Part shown: piece after piece, positions 6,976 through 13,510 of the stretch | How the letters are laid out: every line of letters starts with the position of its first letter | Position numbering within the stretch: position 1 is the first letter of the stretch | Assembly (NCBI GenBank): GCA_964432565.1 | Contig: CAYSOA010000042.1 | Coordinates: forward strand, 1 to 17,661 | DNA from: CAIOHW01 sp964432565 | GTDB taxonomy: Bacteria; Bdellovibrionota; UBA1018 | Reading direction: 5' to 3' | Length of the DNA: 17,661 nucleotides | Position numbers and translations under genes: made by a program | The notes under the pieces: model-generated | Database searches by the model: none | What the model was told of the DNA's origin: nothing | Seen by the model: only the letters and a program-made list of their open reading frames with translations

Positions 6976-8631
6976 TCAAGAGCTGCACGATAGGGCCGCG
7001 CAGCCCGCACGCGTGCGAGCCCATTCGGGGCGTCGCTTGAAAAACGGCCGTGTCTGATCGTTCTCTAGGTAGGGCGTTTTCAGGGCGTCTTGAAGCTGTC
7101 GAAGACGATTCGTCATGCCTTGCTCCAGCTCATCGAGAGCCTCCTGGACGAGGTAGTTTCTGAGGACGAAGTAGGGATTCACCGAATCCATGAGGACCCT
7201 TCGCCCAGAGGATTTGGCGGAGAGGTGTATCGGCGCCTGCCAGAGCCCCGAGAGATCCGCGAGCCATTTGCTCCAGCGGGCCTCGACCTCAGCAGGAAGG
7301 ACCTCGACGTAGAAGCTCTCGCGAATGCTGTCGAGCCGTTCGATCGCTGCTGAGTTTGGGGGTTTCGCCAGGGCCTCGGGCAACAGGCGATGCAGGAGCG
7401 TGCCGTCGGTTTCGACGCTGGTCAGAAGTTCGTCGAATCGCTCAAGCAGCTTCTGCAGGCGTTCATCCGGTTTTTCGTCGTCGTTGATGAAGAATCCGAG
7501 CTTGGCGGCGCGCATGCGCAGGTAGCTCGCCCCGAAGCGGGAACGATAGCCCTCCAGCACCTGCTGAAATCGGGGAACCAGTGTCTCGGAGTTTGAAGCT
7601 AGCGGGAGTAGCGCTCCCGCGAAACGCGAGAGATTCCAGAGGGCGATCGAGGGCTGGTGGCCGAAACGATAGCGCCGGCGTTCGGCGTCGGTGGTGTTGG
7701 GGGTCCAGTTCGGATCATGAACGTCGAGCCATCCATAGGGGCCGTAATCGACCGTGAGCCCGAGGATCGAGAGGTTGTCGGTGTTCATCACGCCATGCAC
7801 GAAGCCGACGCGCTGCCACTCGACCATGAGGTCCGCCGTACGATTCGAAACCTCTTCGAACCAGTCGAGGATCAGTTCATCGGCCAGTGTGCCGTCCGCA
7901 GCCAGCGAGTGCCGTTCTGCAATCTTCGGAAAGAGCAGGCGAATCGAGGTGGTCACGAGGCTCTTGAGAAGCTCGAACTCCTCCGAAGCGGCGAGGATCT
8001 CGAAATGTCCCAGCCTCAGAAAACTGGGCGCCAGACGCGTGGTGATGGCTCCCGGCTCGGGGCGAGGATTCCCGTCATAGAATAGATCGCGGACGACCGA
8101 GTCTCCCGTCGTCACGCAGCAGAGGGCCCGGGTGGTGGGAACGCCGAGGTGAAACATGGCTTCGCTGCAGAGAAACTCCCGAAGAGACGATCGCAACACG
8201 GCCCGTCCGTCGGCGTTGCGAGAATAGGGCGTTGGGCCCGCTCCCTTGAGTTGGACTTCCCAATACTCGCCCGTCGCGTTGCGTACTTCGCCCAGAGTGA
8301 TTGCTCGCCCATCGCCCAGTTGTCCGGCCCAGTGGCCGAACTGATGCCCACCATAGCGGGTGGCGTAGGGACGAGTGCCCTCGAGGAGTCGATTTCCCGT
8401 GAAGATTGCCGCCGCGTCCTTTTGCTCGTCCGGCGTCAGGATGCCGGGCAGGTCCAGAAGCACTGCCGCCTCGGCGGACCAAGTCAACAGTTCTGGATTG
8501 GAGACGGGAGTCGGCGAAGTCTCGGCAAAGAAGATTCCGGGCGTCGGGCGCGACGGTGTCGGGGGCAGGACCGCTCCGGGGAGATCGCTGACCAGGTGGT
8601 GGACAAACGCAAGCTGGGAAGGTGCGGGCAT
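6976..8631 (-). CDS. selO: Protein adenylyltransferase SelO (YdiU/UPF0061 family)
   Basis: 551 residues, with the full SelO pattern. Members have a kinase-like fold with ATP bound in a flipped orientation, and transfer AMP to Ser, Thr or Tyr of target proteins; E. coli SelO is linked to redox homeostasis. Visible motifs are ATRYGGHQFGHWAGQLGDGRA (split: GGHQFGHWAGQ and LGDGRA, to residue 110), the ATP-site KGAGPTPYSR (129-138), LREF, the catalytic HGVMNTDN (279-286) and the metal-binding VDYGP (Asp295). The C-terminus is CAALSCSS, with Cys third from last where animal SELENOO has selenocysteine; the codon here is an ordinary Cys codon. The gene starts 24 bases after the DksA-like gene on the same strand, so it is probably the second gene of a two-gene operon. 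No strong ribosome site is seen before its ATG. Confidence 0.95.
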   Translation of the reverse strand: MPAPSQLAFVHHLVSDLPGAVLPPTPSRPTPGIFFAETSPTPVSNPELLTWSAEAAVLLDLPGILTPDEQKDAAAIFTGNRLLEGTRPYATRYGGHQFGHWAGQLGDGRAITLGEVRNATGEYWEVQLKGAGPTPYSRNADGRAVLRSSLREFLCSEAMFHLGVPTTRALCCVTTGDSVVRDLFYDGNPRPEPGAITTRLAPSFLRLGHFEILAASEEFELLKSLVTTSIRLLFPKIAERHSLAADGTLADELILDWFEEVSNRTADLMVEWQRVGFVHGVMNTDNLSILGLTVDYGPYGWLDVHDPNWTPNTTDAERRRYRFGHQPSIALWNLSRFAGALLPLASNSETLVPRFQQVLEGYRSRFGASYLRMRAAKLGFFINDDEKPDERLQKLLERFDELLTSVETDGTLLHRLLPEALAKPPNSAAIERLDSIRESFYVEVLPAEVEARWSKWLADLSGLWQAPIHLSAKSSGRRVLMDSVNPYFVLRNYLVQEALDELEQGMTNRLRQLQDALKTPYLENDQTRPFFKRRPEWARTRAGCAALSCSS

Positions 8632-8655
8632 GCCCGCAATCTACCACAGGGACGT

Positions 8656-9021
8656 TCAGCCGACGAATCGCTTGCGTCGCTCTTCACGCATCTCGGCGCC
8701 GGCGGCGCTAAGCCGTGTCCACGGCATCAGCTTCAGTCGCTCAAGCTCGATGGGCTCCTCGGTCTCTTCGCAGATTCCGTAGGTCCCCGCGTCGATTCTC
8801 TGAAGGGCCGAGTCGATCTGGTGGAGCATTTGTCGCTCGCGGTCCCGCATCTGGAACACCAGGTGCTGTTGGACCTCGGACGAGGCCAGATCAAACTCAT
8901 CCGCGAGATCGTCGGTTGAAACCGAAAACTCGTTTTCCCGCGACAGCTTCGATTGGTTCAAGATCTTCTGCCGCTCACGGATCAGCAGCATCTTGAAATG
9001 CGCAAGTTGCGTGGCATCCAT
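8656..9021 (-). CDS. DksA/TraR-family regulator with a degenerate zinc finger
   Basis: 121 residues: two helices forming a coiled coil, then the C-terminal finger region GTYGICEETEEPI...MPWTRLSAAG. The coil tip carries D41-x-x-D44-x-A46 (DEFDLA), equal in spacing to D71/D74/A76 of E. coli DksA, the residues that work inside the RNA polymerase secondary channel. The four zinc-ligand positions (C-x2-C-x17-C-x2-C) read Cys84, Thr87, Ser105 and Gly108, so zinc binding should be lost. The protein should still tune transcription initiation, perhaps with ppGpp, without needing zinc; P. aeruginosa DksA2 is a known partial parallel. A strong GGAGGAA site (9033-9027) fixes the start. It leads a likely operon with selO and is divergent from the MDR gene. 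Confidence 0.88.
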   Translation of the reverse strand: MDATQLAHFKMLLIRERQKILNQSKLSRENEFSVSTDDLADEFDLASSEVQQHLVFQMRDRERQMLHQIDSALQRIDAGTYGICEETEEPIELERLKLMPWTRLSAAGAEMREERRKRFVG

Positions 9022-9065
9022 GTCACTTCCTCCAAAACGATGCAGTCCTTTGCACCGTCTTTAGG

Positions 9066-9094
9066 ATGGTAGAGGAAGGAGGAATGTCCGGCAA
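9066..9094 (-). promoter_or_regulatory. Candidate sigma-70-type promoter for the DksA-like gene and selO
   Basis: On the minus strand TTGCCG (9094-9089) and TACCAT (9071-9066) are spaced by exactly 17 bases and lie about 45 bases upstream of the ATG. Each box matches four of six consensus positions, so the candidate is moderate at best. Confidence 0.3.
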
Positions 9095-9152
9095 AGAAAT
9101 TATCCGGGCACCCTGTCATGTTGCTGACGGTGGCCGGGCAGGGCACATGCAG

Positions 9153-9181
9153 TGGAAACGCTCCCTGGATCCGTCTATGCT
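9153..9181 (+). promoter_or_regulatory. Candidate promoter for the MDR gene, possibly leaderless
   Basis: TGGAAA (9153-9158) and TATGCT (9176-9181) are spaced by 17 bases, each with four of six consensus matches. Transcription would start at about 9188-9190, right at the proposed ATG. That would give a leaderless mRNA and would explain the absent Shine-Dalgarno site. Confidence 0.28.
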
Positions 9182-9189
9182 TTCGAGCC

Positions 9190-10236
9190 ATGAGAGCATT
9201 GGTCCTGGTAAGACATGGCGAAGCACGCCGAGCCTTCGAGCTTCGTGAGTCCCCCGATCCGACTCCCGAGGCGGATGAGGTGGTGATCGAAAGCGAATTT
9301 TCCGGGCTGAACTTCGCCGACGTGATGGCGCGACTCGGAATGTATCCGGATGCACCGGCTCTTCCATTTGTTCCCGGCTACGAGGTCGTGGGTCGAATCC
9401 GTGCGCTCGGTGCCGATGCAGCCACCATTCGTCCAGGTTTGTCGGTCGGAACGAGAGTCGTGGCGTTGACTCGTTTTGGTGGCTACGCCTCAATGGCTCG
9501 GGCCAAGGCTTTGGCCGTGCTGCCGATTTCCGAAGACTTCGACGGGGCCGAAGCCACGACGCTGGCCACTCAGGGCGTTACCGCGTGGCTCGCGGCCGAG
9601 GATTGTGTTCGGCTCCATCCCGGGGCAAGGGTGCTCGTGCATGCCGCCGCGGGAGGAGTCGGGATGATGCTGGTGCAGCTCGCGCATCTCCGGGGTTGCG
9701 AGGTGTTTGCGACCGCCGGATCAGCGGAAAAGCTCGAGCTGCTTCGTGAGGAGTTTGCCGTGGCTCATGCCATCGACTATCGAAAGCAGGACTTTGCGCA
9801 CGAGATTCGCCGGCTGACGAAAACGCAGAAGCCGCTTGACGTCGTCTTTGACTCTTTGGGGGGCCGCGTCTTCAGGCAATCTCGCAGTCTTCTGGCTCCG
9901 GGGGGCCGAATCGTTTCGTTTGGAGTGGCGGAGATGGCGACCGCCAGTGTTTTTCGTCCGCTTCGAGCCGCGTGGAGCGCACTCGGATTCGGGATCATTC
10001 ATCCGCTCGAGCTGCTCCAGGAGTCACGCGCGGTGATCGGATTGAATGTGCTGCGAATCGCTGATCATCAGCCGGCCCGACTGGCCGCAGCCTTCAAGGC
10101 CGTGGGAGAGCTCGCAGAATCGGGCGCGCTTCGCGGACATGTCGGTGCGACCTTTCCCGTTCGAGAGGTTGCACAGGCGCATGATCTGCTTGAGTCGCGG
10201 CAGTCGGCGGGGAAGATCGTCCTGCGGTGGAGCTGA
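9190..10236 (+). CDS. Zinc-independent MDR-family oxidoreductase (quinone oxidoreductase / VAT1-like)
   Basis: 348 residues from the ATG at 9190. The N-terminal GroES-like domain has SGLNFADVMARLGMYP and FVPGYEVVGRI (60-70). The Rossmann domain has VLVHAAAGGVGMMLVQLA (148-165, with the NADPH motif AxxGGxG) and ends KIVLRWS. The catalytic and structural zinc cysteines of alcohol dehydrogenases are absent, placing it with NADPH-dependent quinone or enone reductases; RVVALTRFGGYA recalls the VAT1 branch. The true substrate cannot be told, but reactive enones or quinones are typical. An open frame extends back to 9118, but those 24 residues have no family counterpart and would run into the DksA-side promoter region. 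It is divergent from the DksA-like gene and ends 6 bases from the lipoprotein stop on the other strand. Confidence 0.88.
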   Translation: MRALVLVRHGEARRAFELRESPDPTPEADEVVIESEFSGLNFADVMARLGMYPDAPALPFVPGYEVVGRIRALGADAATIRPGLSVGTRVVALTRFGGYASMARAKALAVLPISEDFDGAEATTLATQGVTAWLAAEDCVRLHPGARVLVHAAAGGVGMMLVQLAHLRGCEVFATAGSAEKLELLREEFAVAHAIDYRKQDFAHEIRRLTKTQKPLDVVFDSLGGRVFRQSRSLLAPGGRIVSFGVAEMATASVFRPLRAAWSALGFGIIHPLELLQESRAVIGLNVLRIADHQPARLAAAFKAVGELAESGALRGHVGATFPVREVAQAHDLLESRQSAGKIVLRWS

Positions 10237-10237
10237 G

Positions 10238-10258
10238 GCCGTCTAGAACTTCAACGGC
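10238..10258. terminator. Inverted repeat across the MDR/lipoprotein convergent stops
   Basis: GCCGT (10238-10242) and ACGGC (10254-10258) pair across an 11-base loop that contains the lipoprotein stop codon. The gap between opposed stops is only 6 bases, so the repeat must overlap coding sequence. No T-run follows beyond TT, so this is a weak terminator candidate. Confidence 0.22.
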
Positions 10259-10848
10259 TTGCGGGAGAGAATCCAGGACTTGCGCTTGAAGTGGTAGATC
10301 CAGTCCGAAAACTCGACGCGATCGCCGTCCCGGGTTCTGCCGCGTCCCGTAACCTGGGAGCCATCCGTAGTGCCGGGCTCCATTCGCAGCCGAATGGAGA
10401 TCTGTTCCCCACTCAGGGAAAGGCGAATGAGCTCTGTCGAAAAATGGGGCTTTTTCAGGCTAATTTCATTCCATCCGGAAGGTTTTACGCGATTGAAGAG
10501 CAGGATGATCTCCGGTGATCGTCCTTCAATAGCCGAGTCGATTCCCGCGACCACCCCGTGCTCATTTTCGAGGGCCTGCACCCATTCGCTGGCCGGATGC
10601 TGTTTTGAAAAGTCGATCAGGATGCGGTCGTCCTTTCGGTTGCGCACCCGGGGAGCTGGGACGAGGCCTTCGTGGGCCGGGGAGGCAATCTCGGATATTT
10701 CGAAAGAATAGGTCGTCGTTTCGAACTGTACCGTCGATCCGTCGGGGCGTTTGATGGGAGCTCGTACGCATCCCGGGGCCAGCACCAGGGTCATGGCAAG
10801 CGCCAGAGGAGCGAATCTGGCCGTTCCGTTTTGGGAAATGAATCGCAT
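10243..10848 (-). CDS. Probable lipoprotein of unknown function, AMIN-like pattern
   Basis: 201 residues. The N-terminus has a signal sequence with hydrophobic core LALAMTLVLAPGC and a Cys at 27. This resembles a lipobox, although -3 is Ala and -2 is Pro rather than the usual Leu and Ala, so lipidation is likely but not certain. The mature part alternates beta strands (RILIDFSKQH, PEIILLFNRV, EISLKKPHFS, IRLRMEP) and ends in a basic, aromatic stretch, KRKSWILSRKPLKF. The pair 'RILIDFS ... EIILLFNR' faintly recalls AMIN domains, which bind cell-wall or envelope partners; this is speculative. It starts 9 bases after the ATP-grasp stop, so it is probably the last gene of the five-gene operon. 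GGAG lies very close (2 bases) before its ATG. Confidence 0.75.
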   Translation of the reverse strand: MRFISQNGTARFAPLALAMTLVLAPGCVRAPIKRPDGSTVQFETTTYSFEISEIASPAHEGLVPAPRVRNRKDDRILIDFSKQHPASEWVQALENEHGVVAGIDSAIEGRSPEIILLFNRVKPSGWNEISLKKPHFSTELIRLSLSGEQISIRLRMEPGTTDGSQVTGRGRTRDGDRVEFSDWIYHFKRKSWILSRKPLKF

Positions 10849-10857
10849 GACTCCAGT

Positions 10858-11859
10858 CTACGCCAAATTCAAAATGCGTGCGACGACGGCGTCATAATCG
10901 AGCCCCATTTTCGCGGCTGATTCCATGAAGTCCTCTTCGGGTCCGATCGCCGGGTTCGGGTTGACCTCGATGATTGAGAAGGTGCCATCGGCCTTCAGTC
11001 GCAGGTCGACTCGTCCATAACCTTGAAGTCCCAATGCCCGATAGGCCGCCTTGCAGGTTTCCAGAATCTTGTGTTCGAGTGGTTCGGGAAGCTTGCGCGC
11101 CGGTCCCGTGTCAATTCCCCAGCGTTCACGATAATTATCGTCCCATTTTGCCCGGTAGGTGGCAAAGGTGGGTTCGCCCTCGGGAACCTCTGTGAAGAAG
11201 AGCTCTCGTGGAGGGAAGGCCGTGAGTCGTTCGTTTCCCAGAATGCCGACATAGAGCTCCCGACCGTCGATAAATTCTTCGACAATGGCATCGGCCTTGA
11301 GGCTCTCGTGGATATAGCGAATGCGCTCGAGGGCCTCCTTTTCATTCGAAGCGAGTGATACCTGAGAGATTCCTTCGGAGGCTTCAAGCTTCAACGGCTT
11401 GACGAAAGCCGGAAAGGGCAGACGTTTGATGCTTTTCAGGGGCTTTGATTGGGGCGAGATGAGGAATTTCGGAACGGGAATGCGATGGTAGGCGAGGATC
11501 TTCTTGCTCAGACCCTTGTCCTTGCAAAGCAGGATCGAGTCGAATCCGGCTCCCGTGTACTTGACCCCGAGCAGCTCGAGTAGGGCCGCTACATGGGGTT
11601 CGAATCGGCGGTCATTGTGGGCCGCTTCACACTGATTGAAAACCAGGTCGGGCGGATTCTCGCTCAACTCTCGCAGTAGCGGCTGGATGTCGTCATGGAG
11701 GCCCAGAAGGCGCACCTGATGGCCCAGTCGCTCGAGCGCCCTGACCAGTGCGGCATCGTTCTCCCATTCCTCGGTCTTGAGGTACTCAGGATACTCTTCG
11801 GGTGTGATGCGTAGCGCCAGATCGAAAAGAACCAGAATCTTGAGTTGCCGAGTTCCCAT
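10858..11859 (-). CDS. D-Ala-D-Ala-ligase-like ATP-grasp enzyme
   Basis: 333 residues from the ATG. The three-part ATP-grasp layout is clear. An N-terminal Rossmann-like domain (ILVLFDLALRIT) ends near LLELLGVKYTGAG, a stretch seen in Ddl enzymes. Next is SILLCKDKGLSKKIL, with Lys154 in FVKPLKLEASEGIS for ATP, and EEFIDGRELYVGI (194-206) in the adenine pocket. The metal site is GRVDLRL (Arg283, Asp285) and IIEVNPNPAI (Glu298, Asn300). Such enzymes activate a carboxylate as acylphosphate and join it to an amine or amino acid. The central region (EVPEGEPTFATYRAKW) is unlike true Ddl, so a cell-wall D-Ala-D-Ala role is not assured. The ATG at 11859 forms TGATG with the metallopeptidase stop; a GTG one codon earlier (GTGA) is equally possible. 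Either way translation is probably coupled. Confidence 0.85.
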   Translation of the reverse strand: MGTRQLKILVLFDLALRITPEEYPEYLKTEEWENDAALVRALERLGHQVRLLGLHDDIQPLLRELSENPPDLVFNQCEAAHNDRRFEPHVAALLELLGVKYTGAGFDSILLCKDKGLSKKILAYHRIPVPKFLISPQSKPLKSIKRLPFPAFVKPLKLEASEGISQVSLASNEKEALERIRYIHESLKADAIVEEFIDGRELYVGILGNERLTAFPPRELFFTEVPEGEPTFATYRAKWDDNYRERWGIDTGPARKLPEPLEHKILETCKAAYRALGLQGYGRVDLRLKADGTFSIIEVNPNPAIGPEEDFMESAAKMGLDYDAVVARILNLA

Positions 11860-12908
11860 CACACCGTCCGCTTGAATTTTCCGGTGAAGAGGTAGTGGGT
11901 GACGAGCGTGGCGAGATAGGCCGCCACGTCGAGACCGGTTCTGGCCGCATCACCTCCCAGGCGAAGATCGAGAGTTTCGCAGCGCTCCTGAAGCTTTCGC
12001 ACGAGGGTCTGGATCGGAAACTTCCTCTCTCCGGTCCAGTGGCTCACGCTTTCGACGATCATCTTCTGGTTTCGGCGCATGAAGGTAGCCGCGCTGTACT
12101 CCCGCTTGGGTAGGTCGGCTGCGCCGTTGAAGAGGTGTCTCAGATCGTGGTCGTAGAAGTCGGGATACTCTTCGGCATGCTCGCGGCGCCTTCGGGCGTA
12201 ATATTTTTCGAGGGTGCTCTTGAGGTGCGATGCACAGTAGGGAAGGCGTCCCTTTGCCTTAGAGTGTTCCTTCTCACCGACTTCGCGGGCCTGCTCGTCG
12301 ATGTACTGAAGCTTCTCGAGCGCGATGGGCCACCGAGAGTATTCTGATCGCCAGTCACGCTGTGGCGAGAGCCAGACTGCGAACGTTTCGGCAAAATCCT
12401 CATCCGGGTGGGCCTGGGCATACCAGTTCTCGAGATGGCGCACAAAGCTCCGGCTATAGGGCTTGGGACGGTAATTTTCGGGAGCGTAGTCCTCGTCCGG
12501 CGAACCGAAGAGCCGGCTCCAGCGACGAGTTTTCGAGAAACCATAGGCATGATCGAAGCAGTGCCCTGCTTCGTGGCGAAGCAGTTTGAGACACCATTCC
12601 TCGGTGCCTCCTTCGACTTCGAGCATCATCTTTTTTTCGAGCGCCATGAGGCGCGGGTGGGCAAGGTAGAACGGGATGGCGATGGCCACCATTCCCTCGG
12701 GACTGAACCATTCATCACCCAGATAGACGAGCGGCTTCAGGCCCGGAGCCCGACTCTGCAATTCCTCCTGAAGCTTTTGCACGCAGCCCTCGAGCCACGA
12801 GCCTTCCACTGAGAGCTGCAGGTCGCAGATTCTCAGCTTCAGGAGCTCTTCGTCCTTCAGTTCGGTCCAGACGGGTGGCGTAGGAGCTGCAGCCGAGCTT
12901 GAGTTCAA
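11859..12908 (-). CDS. Putative zinc-binding metallopeptidase
   Basis: 349 residues, with no signal peptide, so cytoplasmic. HEAGH (112-116, in LLRHEAGHCFDHAYG) is the HExxH zinc motif, and DEDFAETFA (169-177) about 55 residues on offers Glu174 as a likely third ligand, as in gluzincin-type enzymes. YLGDEWFSPEGMVAIAIPFYL before the motif supplies the edge strand. I match it to the family usually labelled 'putative zinc-binding metallopeptidase', whose substrates are unknown to me. The C-terminal ~150 residues are helical and charged. The start is TTG at 12908, overlapping the folE stop as TTGA; no better start is evident. The gene overlaps the ATP-grasp gene at its other end, so a peptidase and a peptide-type ligase are made together. 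Confidence 0.8.
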   Translation of the reverse strand: MNSSSAAAPTPPVWTELKDEELLKLRICDLQLSVEGSWLEGCVQKLQEELQSRAPGLKPLVYLGDEWFSPEGMVAIAIPFYLAHPRLMALEKKMMLEVEGGTEEWCLKLLRHEAGHCFDHAYGFSKTRRWSRLFGSPDEDYAPENYRPKPYSRSFVRHLENWYAQAHPDEDFAETFAVWLSPQRDWRSEYSRWPIALEKLQYIDEQAREVGEKEHSKAKGRLPYCASHLKSTLEKYYARRRREHAEEYPDFYDHDLRHLFNGAADLPKREYSAATFMRRNQKMIVESVSHWTGERKFPIQTLVRKLQERCETLDLRLGGDAARTGLDVAAYLATLVTHYLFTGKFKRTV

Positions 12909-13510
12909 GTCTTCCCCCGTCCTCCCATGCCGAGCAGGTGCAGTAGCTCCTGGCGGGTGATGGCATTGGTCTTGAAGTCGCCGAGCATCGAGCTGGTTAC
13001 CGTGTAGCTGCTCTGTTTTTCAACTCCGCGCATCATCATGCAGAGATGAAAGCACTCCATGATCACTGCAACACCATGGGGCTTGAGTAACTGCATCAGG
13101 GCGGTCGAAACCTGCGTGGTCAGTCGTTCCTGAACCTGAAGACGACGGGCATAGACGTCGACGATTCGGGGGATCTTCGAAAGGCCGATGATTTTTCCCC
13201 GAGGAAGATAGGCGACATGGGCTTTTCCGTAGAACGGAAGCAGGTGGTGCTCGCAGAGCGAGAAAAGCTCGATGTCCCGAACGATCACGATTTCGCTCTG
13301 CTCCTGTTTGAAGACGCCCTTTCCAACCACCTCGGCCGGATCCTTCTCATACCCCGAAGTCAGGTAGCGCATCGCGCGGGCATACCGTTCGGGTGTTCGG
13401 GTCAGGCCCTCACGCGATGGGTCTTCACCCAGCTCGCCAAGAATCTCTCTCATGCGGCCGGCGATGGGATCCGTTTCAGTCTTTTGGGGCCTGGTTCGTC
13501 GCGCCGTCAT
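12905..13510 (-). CDS. folE: GTP cyclohydrolase I (FolE type)
   Basis: 201 residues from the ATG at 13510. It converts GTP to 7,8-dihydroneopterin triphosphate and formate, the first step towards folate, biopterin-like cofactors and queuosine. Zinc ligands Cys86, His89 (SLCEHHLLPF) and Cys157 (CMMMRGVEK) have exactly the spacing of E. coli FolE (110, 113, 181). PRGKIIGLSKIPRIVDVYARR, QVQERLT and QSSYTVTSSMLG complete the active site. The frame is open well upstream, but that part lies inside the nucleotidase gene and has no family match. The ATG overlaps the nucleotidase stop as ATGA. No other folate or queuosine gene is nearby; its partners here are a peptidase and an ATP-grasp ligase, which is unusual for folE. 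Confidence 0.96.
   Translation of the reverse strand: MTARRTRPQKTETDPIAGRMREILGELGEDPSREGLTRTPERYARAMRYLTSGYEKDPAEVVGKGVFKQEQSEIVIVRDIELFSLCEHHLLPFYGKAHVAYLPRGKIIGLSKIPRIVDVYARRLQVQERLTTQVSTALMQLLKPHGVAVIMECFHLCMMMRGVEKQSSYTVTSSMLGDFKTNAITRQELLHLLGMGGRGKT

Noticed and set aside
6976..6990. Selenocysteine at the SelO C-terminus
   Set aside because: The position is an ordinary Cys codon, and the in-frame TGA comes after the final Ser, as a stop.
9118..9189. N-terminal extension of the MDR oxidoreductase
   Set aside because: The added 24 residues do not resemble the family, whose members begin with a strand like MRALVL.
10858..11862. Calling the ATP-grasp gene a cell-wall ddl
   Set aside because: The overall fold fits, but the central region and gene context differ from ddl in mur clusters, so only a Ddl-like label is supported.
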